Made by a program: the position numbers and the translations under genes. DNA of 64,000 nt from the NCBI RefSeq assembly GCF_002811475.1, contig NZ_NPDL01000002.1, positions 62,001 through 126,000 on the forward strand. Direction: 5' to 3'. The DNA comes from Leptospira hartskeerlii. GTDB lineage: Bacteria; Spirochaetota; Leptospiria; Leptospirales; Leptospiraceae. Shown here one piece after another: positions 24,691 through 34,498 of the stretch (the first letter of the stretch is position 1; the number at the start of each line of letters is the position of its first letter). The notes under the pieces were generated by a model. It was not told the DNA's origin, made no database searches, and saw only the letters and a program-made list of their open reading frames with translations.

Positions 24691-25145
24691 CTTGCGCCCA
24701 ATCCTTCGGTTCTGCCCAAGGCTCCCATTTTTTCGGTAGTAGTCGCTTTCACTGAAACACAATCCTCAGGAAGTCCTAATAAATTAGAAAGTGAGGATTG
24801 TATCTTTATTCTATGTGGAGAAATTTTCGGTCTTTCTCCGATCAAAGTGCAGTCAATATTTACCAAACTGAAACTTCTCTCCTTCGCAAGATCTAAAGTC
24901 TTTTGCAGGATCAGTTTGGAGTCCATATTTTTGAGGGAAGGATCTGTATCCGGAAAATACTGTCCTATATCTCCTAACCCCATTGCTCCTAAAATTGCAT
25001 CGGCTAACGCGTGTATTACGATATCCGCATCCGAATGGCCGATGAGAGCATATTCAGACTCGATGATCGCTCCGCCCAAGATTAATGGGCGAGCCTCGTT
25101 TGTTTCCAGTCTGTGGAAGTCTAATCCTTGTCCTATTCTGTACAT
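24663..25145 (-). CDS. ispF: 2-C-methyl-D-erythritol 2,4-cyclodiphosphate synthase
   Basis: IspF cyclises CDP-methylerythritol 2-phosphate in the non-mevalonate isoprenoid pathway. The 160 residues match the family in full: [10 protein letters not shown] with metal ligands Asp and His, [19 protein letters not shown] with the third ligand, [11 protein letters not shown], and the C-terminal [19 protein letters not shown]. It starts 4 bp after nadA and is translated with it. Confidence 0.97.
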   Translation of the reverse strand: MYRIGQGLDFHRLETNEARPLILGGAIIESEYALIGHSDADIVIHALADAILGAMGLGDIGQYFPDTDPSLKNMDSKLILQKTLDLAKERSFSLVNIDCTLIGERPKISPHRIKIQSSLSNLLGLPEDCVSVKATTTEKMGALGRTEGLGASCVVLLQKN

Positions 25146-25149
25146 TAAG

Positions 25150-26121
25150 TTACTTATAACTCACTTCCAGCATTCTTTGGACCGCCATTCTTCCTTTTTC
25201 CACGATTTCAGGATCTAACTTGATCTCGAATTGTTCGTATAGAAGTGCATCTTTAATTTTTTCTAATGTGATCCGTTTCATATGGGGACAGGTCCTACAA
25301 GAAGAGACAAATTGTCTATCAGGGAACTCGGATCTGAGATTATCTCCCATCGAACATTCGGTGACCAAGAATACATCTTTAGCTCCTGAATCACGGATAT
25401 ACTTGGACATCTGAGAAGTGGATCCGGCGAAATCAGAAACTTCTACCACGTCTGTGTTACATTCAGGGTGAGAGATGACTGTGACTCCAGGCCATTGTCT
25501 TCTGACAGATAGAATATCTTCCGCAGTGTACATCTCGTGTACCATACAACGTCCGGGGAAGGAGATGATCTTTTTGTTAGTTTGTTTCTGCACATTCCCC
25601 GCAAGGTATTCGTCGGGAAGAAAGATGACCGTGTCGCTATCCAAAGAATTTACGATTTGGACCGCATTTGCAGAAGTACAGCAAATATCAGTCTCAGCTT
25701 TTACTTCTGCAGTGCAGTTGACATATGTCACTACTGGCACTCCAGGATATTGGCTTTTTAGTTTTTTAACATCTTCTCTAGTGATACTTTCCGCGAGAGA
25801 ACAGCCAGCTTTTAGATCAGCGATGAGTACCTTCTTATCCGGAGACATAAGCTTTGCAGTCTCCGCCATAAAATGGACCCCATTAAAAAGAATAATGTCT
25901 GCATCGGTTTCCGCAGCTGCTTTACTTAGATAGAGTGAATCCCCAATAATGTCTGAAACTCCGTGAAAAACATCCGGAGTCATATAATTATGTCCTAAAA
26001 GTACTGCATTTTTTTCTTTTTTGAGACGGTTGATCTCCTGGATGAGGGGAAGTTTTTCCTCTATCTCATGTTCCATATAAGTGGATTCCAGGGATTTTCG
26101 AATATCCTCTAGTGTTTTCAT
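25150..26121 (-). CDS. nadA: Quinolinate synthase
   Basis: NadA condenses iminoaspartate with dihydroxyacetone phosphate to give quinolinate for NAD synthesis. It binds a 4Fe-4S cluster through three Cys, here Cys107 (KAGCSLAE), Cys192 (GRCMVHE) and Cys278 (CRTCPHM). Other family blocks are [27 protein letters not shown] and [20 protein letters not shown]. The 323-residue length is normal. The start ATG at 26121 follows a G-rich stretch that can serve as ribosome-binding site. No nadB or nadC is adjacent. Confidence 0.97.
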   Translation of the reverse strand: MKTLEDIRKSLESTYMEHEIEEKLPLIQEINRLKKEKNAVLLGHNYMTPDVFHGVSDIIGDSLYLSKAAAETDADIILFNGVHFMAETAKLMSPDKKVLIADLKAGCSLAESITREDVKKLKSQYPGVPVVTYVNCTAEVKAETDICCTSANAVQIVNSLDSDTVIFLPDEYLAGNVQKQTNKKIISFPGRCMVHEMYTAEDILSVRRQWPGVTVISHPECNTDVVEVSDFAGSTSQMSKYIRDSGAKDVFLVTECSMGDNLRSEFPDRQFVSSCRTCPHMKRITLEKIKDALLYEQFEIKLDPEIVEKGRMAVQRMLEVSYK

Positions 26122-26263
26122 TAGGCCCCCAGCCAGTTTAGGCGGTTCTATCTCTTTTTAATTTCGACTCCAAGATATAGGAGTCCGGCAACCTAAATGT
26201 AAAATCGCCGAAAGAACTAGGTTTTGCAAGTGTTTATAATCTATCCGGAGCCCAAAACCTGTC

Positions 26264-26303
26264 GTCCGTTCGCTGGGAGCCTCAAGAATCCGGCCGAACG
26301 GAC
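26264..26303 (+). promoter_or_regulatory. 9-bp inverted repeat upstream of the lipL41 promoter
   Basis: GTCCGTTCG (26264-26272) and CGAACGGAC (26295-26303) are perfect inverted repeats separated by 22 bp and end 16 bp before the lipL41 -35 hexamer. They could be paired sites for a regulator or form a hairpin terminating antisense or upstream transcription. No T run follows. Confidence 0.4.
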
Positions 26304-26319
26304 GGGTTCTTAAAATAAA

Positions 26320-26348
26320 TTGACAGAAAAAGAAATGCCGGAACAAAT
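26320..26348 (+). promoter_or_regulatory. lipL41 promoter
   Basis: A consensus TTGACA (26320-26325), a 17-bp spacer and ACAAAT (26343-26348) predict a transcript start near 26355, with a 40-base leader before the lipL41 ATG. The strong -35 fits the high abundance of this lipoprotein. Confidence 0.55.
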
Positions 26349-26395
26349 ACGAAGTTATTCCTAAAAATCATCCATAAAGGATTGGTATTAACCCA

Positions 26396-27443
<1,048 letters not shown>

Positions 27444-27460
<17 letters not shown>

Positions 27461-27818
27461 GAAAGTTCAACTTTCTTTCGGTTTCGAGAAAAGCGGGCGG
27501 ATAACGTCCGCTTTTCTTTTATGTACTGCCTTCTTTTTCTTGTCAGATTGTAGCAGAACGAAACCAAATTTGGAAGAATGTTCAGATGCCCAAATCCATA
27601 TTTCCAAACTGATCGCGAACGATGAAACTATGGAAAAAGGTGTCCAAGCATTGATGTTAAGATCCATACTAAAACCTGAGACCAGCGAAGCGATCATCAG
27701 AAGTTGTGTGGAGAATAAAAGTTTACTCCAAGTACAATGTGAACTCTCCAAGGAGAAGTTTTCGGATCTACAGGATTGTAAGAAACACGCTCCGAATAGG
27801 GTAGAGACAGAGGGATAA
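27444..27818 (+). CDS. lep: Lep, LipL41 expression partner lipoprotein
   Basis: Lep is the small lipoprotein encoded after lipL41 and reported to be needed for stable LipL41, acting as its chaperone. The signal peptide ends in FLSDC (Cys36 from the ATG at 27444). The mature part, with [20 protein letters not shown] and several further Cys ([18 protein letters not shown]), matches the compact helical Cys-rich pattern expected. The start is uncertain: the only in-frame initiators are 27441 (TTG) and 27444, both inside lipL41. A terminator-like hairpin at 27488 lies within the coding region for the signal peptide, suggesting controlled read-through. Confidence 0.85.
27488..27520 (+). terminator. 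Terminator-like hairpin between lipL41 and lep, inside lep
   Basis: The 12-base arm at 27488-27499 pairs with 27505-27516 (one G-U pair) around GATAA, and TTTT follows. A smaller hairpin (GAAAG, loop TTCAA, CTTTC) occupies 27461-27475 directly after the lipL41 stop. It has all marks of an intrinsic terminator for lipL41, yet lies in the frame of lep. Confidence 0.75.
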
Positions 27819-27879
27819 GCTTCCATTTCCGGATTGTAGAAAGCGGAGAAGTCTAAAGTTTTGTACTCAAAGACTTCTT

Positions 27880-29793
27880 ATGGCAAAGTTAAAGCTAGTA
27901 CAATTGCCTGTTCCTCCTCCTACTGCCTTCGCAGCTACTGGAAATGTTCCTTTGGCTGCTGGATGTTTGGCCGTATCCGCTCGGGAGAATGGTCTGGAAA
28001 AAAAAGGCCTAGAGCTAGAAGTTCTGGATCCTGATATCACTGATAAAGAAGGTGATAGCCAACTTGCTGATAGGATCGCAAAAGATGAGCCTGAGTTCTT
28101 GGGCTTCTCTCTTTATCTTTGGAATACTGAAAGAAGTCTTCATCTCGCAAAAGAAGTAAAACGTAGATCCCCATCCACAAAAATTCTGATCGGCGGACCG
28201 GAAGTAAATCCGGACAATCCATTCGTTCTTTCCGAAACAGGTTATGATATAGCAGTTTCTGGAGAAGCAGAACATACATTCTTTGCTCTCATGGACACTC
28301 TTCTCAAAAAAGAAGATCCTAGAAAATTACCTAATATTGCTGTTAGAGAGCTTGATGGAAAGATGGGAACGTTTTCTAAAGAAGAGAATGCTTCCTTTCC
28401 GCTGACGAGTTATCCTTCGCCTTATCTGCAAGGATTTGTGCCGGTAGATCCTGCAAGATCTACTTATCTAGAAACTGTAAGAGGATGTAGATCCCAATGC
28501 ACTTATTGTTTTTATCCTAAGAGTAGCAATGTATTAAGGACTTTAGATATATCTGAGACGGTCAAACTTCTTTCTAACTTAAAAGATAGGGGCGCCAAAG
28601 AGTTAGTATTCTTAGACCCGACATTCAATCATAGGCCAGGTTTCGAAGAATTTTTAGACGCGATCATAGATGTAAACTCGGACCGATCTATGACAATGTT
28701 TGGAGAATTAAGATCGGAAGGAATTACGGAGAAGATCGCGGACAAACTTGCGTTAGCCGGTTTCAATCGAATAGAGCTCGGTATGCAATCCATCAATAAG
28801 GAAACCTTAAAGCGTGTAAAACGTTTTGGAAGTCCAGAAAAGGTGGCAGAAGCCGCAAAAATGTTGGCCGATCGAGGAATTGAGCTCTTATTGGATCTGA
28901 TTATCGGACTTCCTGGCGATACCCCTGATGATGTGATGGAAGGAATTGAATTCTTTTACGGTCATGGACTGGGAGAATGGGTCCAGGTATTTCCTTTGTC
29001 CATTCTGCCTGGAACTGCGATGAGAAAAGATGCAGAGTCAGAAGGGTTGGTATATCTTCCTAAACCTCCTTACCGAGTGATCCGAACTCCAAATTTTAGT
29101 GCGGAAGCACTCAGCTCCACATTATTTCGTTCGGAAGATAGATTAGATAGAAGGTTGGATGAAACTCCTCGAAGTCTATTATCCGATCCGGATCCTGCGG
29201 TTTCCGATATATTCTCGTTTTCGCCTGGATTGCAGGAAAAATTCGGATTAGAAGATTTTTCCATTTCAGGAGCCAGACATGTTTCCATCTGGTGGAGAGG
29301 GGATAATTTAGAAAAATCTAAAAAAGAATTTTTTAATAGATTAAATGTCAGATTTATCAAAGACCCTTTTGCAGTTACGGATCTGGTATTGTATCCTGAG
29401 TCCACTTTCGATCCGGAACTAGTCACTGAGATTTTGGAAGAATTTTCCAAAGTCCCCGCATCTTATCTATCTCGGACATTAGCTCATCGAGGAGAAAATA
29501 TGCTGCATAGGATCGTTCTTGTTCTTCCTCACAAGGTTTTTTTTCCCTTAGAATGGGTTTCCGAGATCAGAGAATATATTCCTGTTTTCCAAGAAATGGA
29601 ATGGGAAGAAGCGGTTCAAAAATCGACAGAGCTCGGAGGAGAATTTCCGGGAGCAAGGATCATTTCCAAAAATGAAAATCGCTCAGCTTGGAAAATTCTG
29701 AAAGAAAATTCGGATCCTGAATCCGTAACGTTTGCCGACAGAGTTTTAGAAAAACGTTGGTGTTGGGACGTTTTAGGTTATTCGGAGAAGTGA
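27880..29793 (+). CDS. B12-binding-domain radical SAM protein
   Basis: A 637-residue radical SAM enzyme. Residues about 5-150 are a B12-binding-type Rossmann domain (FLGFSLYLWNTERSLHLAKE; IGGPEVNPDN). Residues about 185-420 hold the radical SAM core with the cluster motif CRSQCTYCFYP and the SAM-binding GMQSINKETLKRV and LIIGLPGDTPDDV. The last 200 residues are of unknown type. The DxHxxG cobalamin motif is not evident, so cofactor binding may be lost. Such proteins methylate or rearrange unreactive carbons; the product is unknown. A small membrane gene follows after 6 bp. Confidence 0.87.
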   Translation: MAKLKLVQLPVPPPTAFAATGNVPLAAGCLAVSARENGLEKKGLELEVLDPDITDKEGDSQLADRIAKDEPEFLGFSLYLWNTERSLHLAKEVKRRSPSTKILIGGPEVNPDNPFVLSETGYDIAVSGEAEHTFFALMDTLLKKEDPRKLPNIAVRELDGKMGTFSKEENASFPLTSYPSPYLQGFVPVDPARSTYLETVRGCRSQCTYCFYPKSSNVLRTLDISETVKLLSNLKDRGAKELVFLDPTFNHRPGFEEFLDAIIDVNSDRSMTMFGELRSEGITEKIADKLALAGFNRIELGMQSINKETLKRVKRFGSPEKVAEAAKMLADRGIELLLDLIIGLPGDTPDDVMEGIEFFYGHGLGEWVQVFPLSILPGTAMRKDAESEGLVYLPKPPYRVIRTPNFSAEALSSTLFRSEDRLDRRLDETPRSLLSDPDPAVSDIFSFSPGLQEKFGLEDFSISGARHVSIWWRGDNLEKSKKEFFNRLNVRFIKDPFAVTDLVLYPESTFDPELVTEILEEFSKVPASYLSRTLAHRGENMLHRIVLVLPHKVFFPLEWVSEIREYIPVFQEMEWEEAVQKSTELGGEFPGARIISKNENRSAWKILKENSDPESVTFADRVLEKRWCWDVLGYSEK

Positions 29794-29799
29794 ATCTAC

Positions 29800-30255
29800 A
29801 TGAAAAGTAATTTATCCGTATTGTATCCTATCTTATTTGCTCTTGTGGCAGCGATCGGAAATGCATTGTTTGCGTTCGGCCAAAAGAAATCTTCTCCTTC
29901 TGAAAATCCGTTTCTATTTCTGATCTTTCTATTGGTGGTTTGTTTAGGACTTTTAGTTTTTTCTTCCTTATTCGTCGGAAAGGAAAATTTAACGGAATAC
30001 TTTTCTAAGAATACCACGGAGATCATTGTGGGGGGAGTAGGTTTGTATCTCACATTTTTAGGATTTTATTTTTTATTCACAAGGTACGGAACTACCTATT
30101 ACATTTTGTATGCAGTACTTTCTATTTTGACTACTTCTATCTTTCTGGGAGTGATCCTGTTTCGAGAACATTTTAATTTTTATCATATGCTTTCCGTTGG
30201 TTGCGCATTGGGAGCGATTGTAACCTTTCATTTGGGGCAAACGTTTGGAAAATAA
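29800..30255 (+). CDS. Four-helix membrane protein, EamA/SMR-like
   Basis: A 151-residue integral membrane protein with four predicted helices (YPILFALVAAIGNALFAFG, LFLIFLLVVCLGLLVFSSLF, IIVGGVGLYLTFLGFYFLF, ILYAVLSILTTSIFLGVILF) and a short fifth (LSVGCALGAIVTFHLG). The pattern resembles half of an EamA-type drug/metabolite transporter, which would work as a dimer. The start lies 6 bp after the radical SAM gene, so the two are likely cotranscribed and the transporter may move its product. This link is inference only. Confidence 0.78.
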   Translation: MKSNLSVLYPILFALVAAIGNALFAFGQKKSSPSENPFLFLIFLLVVCLGLLVFSSLFVGKENLTEYFSKNTTEIIVGGVGLYLTFLGFYFLFTRYGTTYYILYAVLSILTTSIFLGVILFREHFNFYHMLSVGCALGAIVTFHLGQTFGK

Positions 30256-30373
30256 GATCGATTTTTCTTCTTAAAAAAAATAGGATCGTCCTTCGAAAAA
30301 TCGGCTTCTGACGATTTTATACAATTTTTCCTTTGAGTTTACGGTTAGGATTTCCCTATTACTGGAGAATGAA

Positions 30374-30949
30374 ATGCAGAATAACCGTAAGAAAGTATAT
30401 GATTTCCCTCATAAAGCCCTCCGTTATGGGATCTCAAAATTAGTACAAGAGTCAGGACGAACAGATTACTCTGATCCAAAAGATGTACTCCAACTTTTCG
30501 AATTAGGAAAGGAAATCTTTCAAATGTTAAAGATACATGCGAGAGATGAAGAAGGAGTGAGTCTTAGACATTTGGAAGAAAAAGATCCAGAAGCTTCTCT
30601 TAAAGACAAAGAAGAACATAAATATCTGGATAAAAAAATAGAAGTATTGGAATCACTTTTAGATAGGATCAAAGAAGAAAGTGAACAGGCTCAGACTCTC
30701 TCCGAAGAATTTTATACAAAACTGATTCGTTTTCAAACAGATTACTTCTCTCATATGAGCAGAGAAGAAGAGGAAACTCAAATCAGACTACATTTGTATT
30801 TTTCGGATCCTGAATTGGATGATCACCAAAAAGAGATCATGAGTTCTTTGGGCCGAGACGAACTCAAAATTTGGGCCAAATATTTGATACCAAATGTTCC
30901 GACTCCGATCAAAAATAGATTCGAGGAAATGTTAAAAACATTCTTCTGA
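30374..30949 (+). CDS. Hemerythrin-like domain protein
   Basis: A 191-residue all-helical protein with the order of a hemerythrin HHE domain: DFPHKALRYGISKL (first His), ELGKEIFQMLKIHARDEEGV (His and Glu), EEHKYLDKKIEVLE (His), and YFSHMSREEEETQ (His and Glu cluster). These residues can hold a di-iron site that senses O2, NO or iron. The ATG has GGAG upstream. A 7-bp hairpin (AAAATCG at 30297, CGATTTT at 30312) precedes it and may terminate the previous gene. Its role, storage, sensing or detoxification, is unknown. Confidence 0.82.
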   Translation: MQNNRKKVYDFPHKALRYGISKLVQESGRTDYSDPKDVLQLFELGKEIFQMLKIHARDEEGVSLRHLEEKDPEASLKDKEEHKYLDKKIEVLESLLDRIKEESEQAQTLSEEFYTKLIRFQTDYFSHMSREEEETQIRLHLYFSDPELDDHQKEIMSSLGRDELKIWAKYLIPNVPTPIKNRFEEMLKTFF

Positions 30950-31010
30950 ACTATGGTATAAGGCAAGTAAGTCACTTGATTTTTGGGCCGACTTCTTATA
31001 AAATCCTTCT

Positions 31011-31286
31011 ATGAAGTCGGATAAATCCGAGATATTAAAAGAATTTCGTACTCTTCCTGGAGTGGGTAAAGTAATCGCAGAAGATCTTTGGAATCTAGGA
31101 GTTCGCAGTAAGGCAGAACTTGCAAAACTAGATCCCGAAAAATTATACGAAGAAATTTGCGAATACCAAGGCACTAGAGTAGATCTATGTATGCTATACG
31201 TATTTCGTTGTGCAGTATATGTTTCCGCAACTCCCAATCCTGAACCTGAGAAAATGAAATGGTGGTTCTGGAAGGATCTGATTTGA
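31011..31286 (+). CDS. Helix-hairpin-helix protein, Cdd1-like
   Basis: A 91-residue protein with a helix-hairpin-helix at residues 12-40 (RTLPGVGKVIAEDLWNLGV) followed by DPEKLYEEICEYQGTRVDLC and a Cys-containing end, the pattern of the 'pathogenicity locus' Cdd1 family. These are small DNA- or partner-binding proteins of unknown biological role. The 3' end overlaps the start of the AraC gene by 28 bases, so their translation is probably coupled. Confidence 0.85.
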   Translation: MKSDKSEILKEFRTLPGVGKVIAEDLWNLGVRSKAELAKLDPEKLYEEICEYQGTRVDLCMLYVFRCAVYVSATPNPEPEKMKWWFWKDLI

Positions 31287-32032
31287 TCCAAATTTCTTGG
31301 AGTCATAAAGAATCTCCCGAAACTTATACAGTTCTTCCGGGAGAAAAATGTGTAATTGGAGTCCAAACCAAAGGTCGGATTTCCTTAGGTTCAGGCGAAC
31401 GGTCCAAGACCCTTGCTAAGGCGGGGATCACGGGGATCTTAAGAGGACCCAGAACATTCATCTCCGAGAAAAATACAAAATCACTTTTGATTTATATTTC
31501 TCCTTTAGTTCTTTCCAGAATGATCTCTGTCCCGATGGATCAGATTAGCGATTCAAGTCTATCTTTAGAGGATCTGTTTTCGAAAGAAATGATCTCAGGA
31601 TTGATTGCCGATTGTGAAGAAGCGGATTGGAAAGGTCAGGAGACTTCTCTTACCTTGGAAAAATTTCGGCTCCTTCTTCCTATAAAAGAAGAAAAAGAAA
31701 AATTCCTATTAGAAGCAGTTCATAGGATCAAATCATCACTCGGAGAAATCGGGATCAAAGGTTTGGCAGAGGATCTGGGTGTAAGCCAAAGCAGTTTAGA
31801 AAGAGGTTTCAGATCCAGAGTGGGCTTAAGTCCAAAAGAATATGCAGGACTTGTACGTTTCAGAAATATATTCAGATTTTATAATTCTTCTTCCAGCCTG
31901 ACTGAGCTGGCTTTAGAGGCCGGTTATTATGACCAGGCACATTTTATCCGCGAATTTAAGAAGAAGACAGGGTTCAGTCCAAAACAATGGTTCCGGCAGA
32001 ACGCTTCCTTCGGATTAGATCCTAATCTTTAG
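31259..32032 (+). CDS. AraC family transcriptional regulator
   Basis: A 257-residue AraC-type regulator with a beta-rich N-terminal sensor domain (about 5-100, DUF6597-like) and a C-terminal DNA-binding domain (about 150-245: IKGLAEDLGVSQSSLERGFR, then LALEAGYYDQAHFIREFKKK with FSPKQW). The start at 31259 lies within the upstream helix-hairpin-helix gene, suggesting a two-gene unit. The sensed signal is unknown. The 3' end overlaps the convergent glycosylase-like gene by 11 bases. Confidence 0.87.
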   Translation: MVVLEGSDLIQISWSHKESPETYTVLPGEKCVIGVQTKGRISLGSGERSKTLAKAGITGILRGPRTFISEKNTKSLLIYISPLVLSRMISVPMDQISDSSLSLEDLFSKEMISGLIADCEEADWKGQETSLTLEKFRLLLPIKEEKEKFLLEAVHRIKSSLGEIGIKGLAEDLGVSQSSLERGFRSRVGLSPKEYAGLVRFRNIFRFYNSSSSLTELALEAGYYDQAHFIREFKKKTGFSPKQWFRQNASFGLDPNL

Positions 32033-32642
32033 AAAAGAATTCTCTTTTGATCGAAGGATGTTTTCGGATCAGATCCAAGGATTTTGCGATCAGTATCTTA
32101 GCTTCTCGGGAATGATTCCAAACATTTAGTCCGGATGGATGAGGTAAAGGGATCCAATCTAGCTCTACACCATAGTAGTTTTTCTTAAACTTCTTACCGA
32201 TGACCTCATCAAGTTTGTAATTTTTATTCTCCACCAATTGATCGATCGCCAATTTGCCTATAGGGATGATGAGTTCGGGTCGATTGAATTCCACTTCGAA
32301 GCGCATAAATCTAGAACAATTTTCTACTTCGGAAGGGTTCGGTTTTCTATCTCCGCTTTTTGCTTTGCCGGGAAAACATCTGCATACTGCGGCCATGTTC
32401 ACTTTGGATCTATAAATCTCTTCTTCTATCCCTATGGATAAAAACCATTTGAATAAAGTTTTACCAGCAGTGTAGGCGAATGGTCTTCCGAATTTTTCTT
32501 CATGGATCCCGGGGGCCTGGCCTATACTCATAATTTTTGCGCCAGGAATACCGCCATGCACAGGATTGCCCACCATGTCCGGACAAAGTCTGCAGTGAAT
32601 TAATGTATCTAGATGTTTTTTGAATTTTTGAGAATCGTTCAT
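32022..32642 (-). CDS. Uracil-DNA glycosylase family protein
   Basis: A 206-residue member of the UDG superfamily. IMSIGQAPGIHEEKFGRPFA corresponds to motif 1 (G-x-A-P-G) and IPLPHPSGLNVW to motif 2 (H-P-S-G). The N-terminal CRLCP and internal Cys (VCRCF, ENCS) resemble the 4Fe-4S ligands of family 4/5 enzymes. These proteins remove uracil from DNA in repair; the exact family is unclear. It is transcribed toward the AraC gene and separated by 10 bp from the STAS gene upstream. Confidence 0.85.
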   Translation of the reverse strand: MNDSQKFKKHLDTLIHCRLCPDMVGNPVHGGIPGAKIMSIGQAPGIHEEKFGRPFAYTAGKTLFKWFLSIGIEEEIYRSKVNMAAVCRCFPGKAKSGDRKPNPSEVENCSRFMRFEVEFNRPELIIPIGKLAIDQLVENKNYKLDEVIGKKFKKNYYGVELDWIPLPHPSGLNVWNHSREAKILIAKSLDLIRKHPSIKREFFSKD

Positions 32643-32652
32643 CGCCAGCGGG

Positions 32653-33072
32653 TCAAGGCGCTAAAAGTTTCCAAGCCTCTTTAGAGGTACTGCCTACTCG
32701 GATCAGACTTTTTAGTTTGGTAAGTTCTAAAATTTTGTTCACTTGAGAAGAAGGGGAGAATACCGCGATGCCACCTTTACCGCTCTTTACTAGTCTGGAA
32801 TGTGTCGCCATAAAAACTCCCAGCCCGGAAGAATCTATGTACTTCACATTTTCCATATTTACTAGAAGATAAATGAATCCTCGATCGAGTAGATGAAAGA
32901 ACCTTTCTTTCATGATCTGGGCAGAGTATAAATTAATCTCACCGGAAATTTTTACGACCACTGCCTCTCTAGGTAGACCATCCGGAATATTGTCCTGATC
33001 TAAAAATACACCTAACTCGGGTGCATCATGATCGAATTCTTTACTGTCCAGGTTCCAAGGAGTATCTGCCAT
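32653..33072 (-). CDS. STAS-domain anti-sigma factor antagonist
   Basis: A 139-residue protein with a STAS domain (about 35-135). NVKYIDSSGLGVFMATHSRL contains the phosphorylatable Ser of SpoIIAA/RsbV-type antagonists, after a central strand. It would bind an anti-sigma kinase when dephosphorylated. The SpoIIE-type phosphatase at the window's end is a candidate partner in the same pathway, but not linked by position. Confidence 0.92.
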   Translation of the reverse strand: MADTPWNLDSKEFDHDAPELGVFLDQDNIPDGLPREAVVVKISGEINLYSAQIMKERFFHLLDRGFIYLLVNMENVKYIDSSGLGVFMATHSRLVKSGKGGIAVFSPSSQVNKILELTKLKSLIRVGSTSKEAWKLLAP

Positions 33073-33199
33073 AGTAAGGTCGCTTATGCGAAGACTATCG
33101 AAGTGCCATCGGTTTCTGCAAGGATTTTATCCGTTTTTCTACGATCTTGAAATAAGAAGAATACTTGTAAGAGCGAAGGTTATATCTCTTAAGTGCTTT

Positions 33200-34363
33200 C
33201 TAAGAGTCTTCTCTTACACCTTCCGAGATAGTGAATTTATAGATCTTTGCATTTAGTCCGAATTTTTGGGAATATTCCTTTTCGAATTTGGAGAATAAGA
33301 AAGAAGATCTGCCTTCTTTGTCTAAAACTAGGACACAGCCTCCGAAACCTCCTCCTATCATTCTGGCTCCTAATACATTTTCGGAACGGAACCATTCCAC
33401 TATAAAATCTGTTTCTTCGCAGGAGACTTGGAAGTTTTTAGAAAGCGATTCATGGCAAGAGAAAAGTTCCTTTCCCACTTTCTCCGCATCCTTATCTTTT
33501 AAGGAGCGGATAACGTTTTGTGCCCTTGATCTTTCTCCCAGAATATGAGTGGCTCTTTTGAATTCGTTCGGAGTCAATCCCGCTTTTTCGATTAATGAGA
33601 AGTCTGCCTGGCTTAATGTTTTTACCTCTGGAGAAAGTTTATTACATTTTGAAGTCGCAGATTCCACTTCCTTTCTTCTGTCATTGTATGCACTTTCTTT
33701 CAGACTATGTGGTACATTAGAATCGATCAGATAAAATTCATAACCGGGCAAATCCAAACTATGATAAGAATATTCCAAACTTTCCGTATTTAAAGAAATA
33801 CAGGTAGAAGATTTGGCTACCGCAATCACGAACTGGTCCATGATCCCACAGTTTACTCCTACAAATTTATTCTCCGCAGCTTGAGCGAGTAGCGCGATCT
33901 TTTCCTTACTGATGTCCCAGTGGAAAATTTTAGAAAGTGCGAATGCGATCCCAACTTCTACCGCAGCAGAAGAGGAAAGTCCGGCTCCTTGTGGAATGTT
34001 ACCTGTAAATGCAAGATCGAAACCTTCTACCATTAAACCTAACTTAAGAGCCTCAGAAACAACTCCTAGGATATAATTTGCCCAAGGTTTTTCTTCGGAG
34101 TAGATTGGATTTTTTGTTACAAATTCGGATTGGAAATCCAAGGAATACAATCTAAATAGCCCGAGGCCATTGGTTCGAACAGCAAAGTGTGTTCTGAAAT
34201 CGATTGCAGCAGGAAATACGAGACCTCCTGCATAATCCACATGTTCTCCAATGATATTTACACGACCTGGGGCGGAGAAAAATCGAATCAGACCAAGGCC
34301 CGGAGCATCCGGAAAAATGTGGGAAAGAGAAGAGGAAAGATTCTCTCGGATTGAAAGAGTCAT
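33200..34363 (-). CDS. galK: Galactokinase
   Basis: GHMP kinase that phosphorylates galactose. Signature FSAPGRVNIIGEHVDYAGG holds the substrate-binding Arg, Glu and Asp; the ATP loop is GAGLSSSAAVEVG; CGIMDQF supplies the catalytic Asp; the C-terminal GGGFGGCVLVL closes the fold. The 387-residue length is normal. It is divergent from pgi with 135 bp between; a GTAAGTAATTAAGT sequence in this gap resembles half of the palindrome at 19480. No galT or galE is adjacent, so the true substrate could be another sugar. Confidence 0.94.
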   Translation of the reverse strand: MTLSIRENLSSSLSHIFPDAPGLGLIRFFSAPGRVNIIGEHVDYAGGLVFPAAIDFRTHFAVRTNGLGLFRLYSLDFQSEFVTKNPIYSEEKPWANYILGVVSEALKLGLMVEGFDLAFTGNIPQGAGLSSSAAVEVGIAFALSKIFHWDISKEKIALLAQAAENKFVGVNCGIMDQFVIAVAKSSTCISLNTESLEYSYHSLDLPGYEFYLIDSNVPHSLKESAYNDRRKEVESATSKCNKLSPEVKTLSQADFSLIEKAGLTPNEFKRATHILGERSRAQNVIRSLKDKDAEKVGKELFSCHESLSKNFQVSCEETDFIVEWFRSENVLGARMIGGGFGGCVLVLDKEGRSSFLFSKFEKEYSQKFGLNAKIYKFTISEGVREDS

Positions 34364-34498
34364 TTTGGAAAATAAAATCTAAGACTTAATTACTTACAAG
34401 GGATTTTGGAAAATTAGAACATTGAATTGTTTCGTTTTTCCTTGCTATTCCAATTAACATAAGTAATTTGTCTCGGATGTCCGATATTAAGGAATACG

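Noticed and set aside
25475..25933. 152-codon plus-strand frame
   Set aside because: Antisense to nadA, with no independent support.
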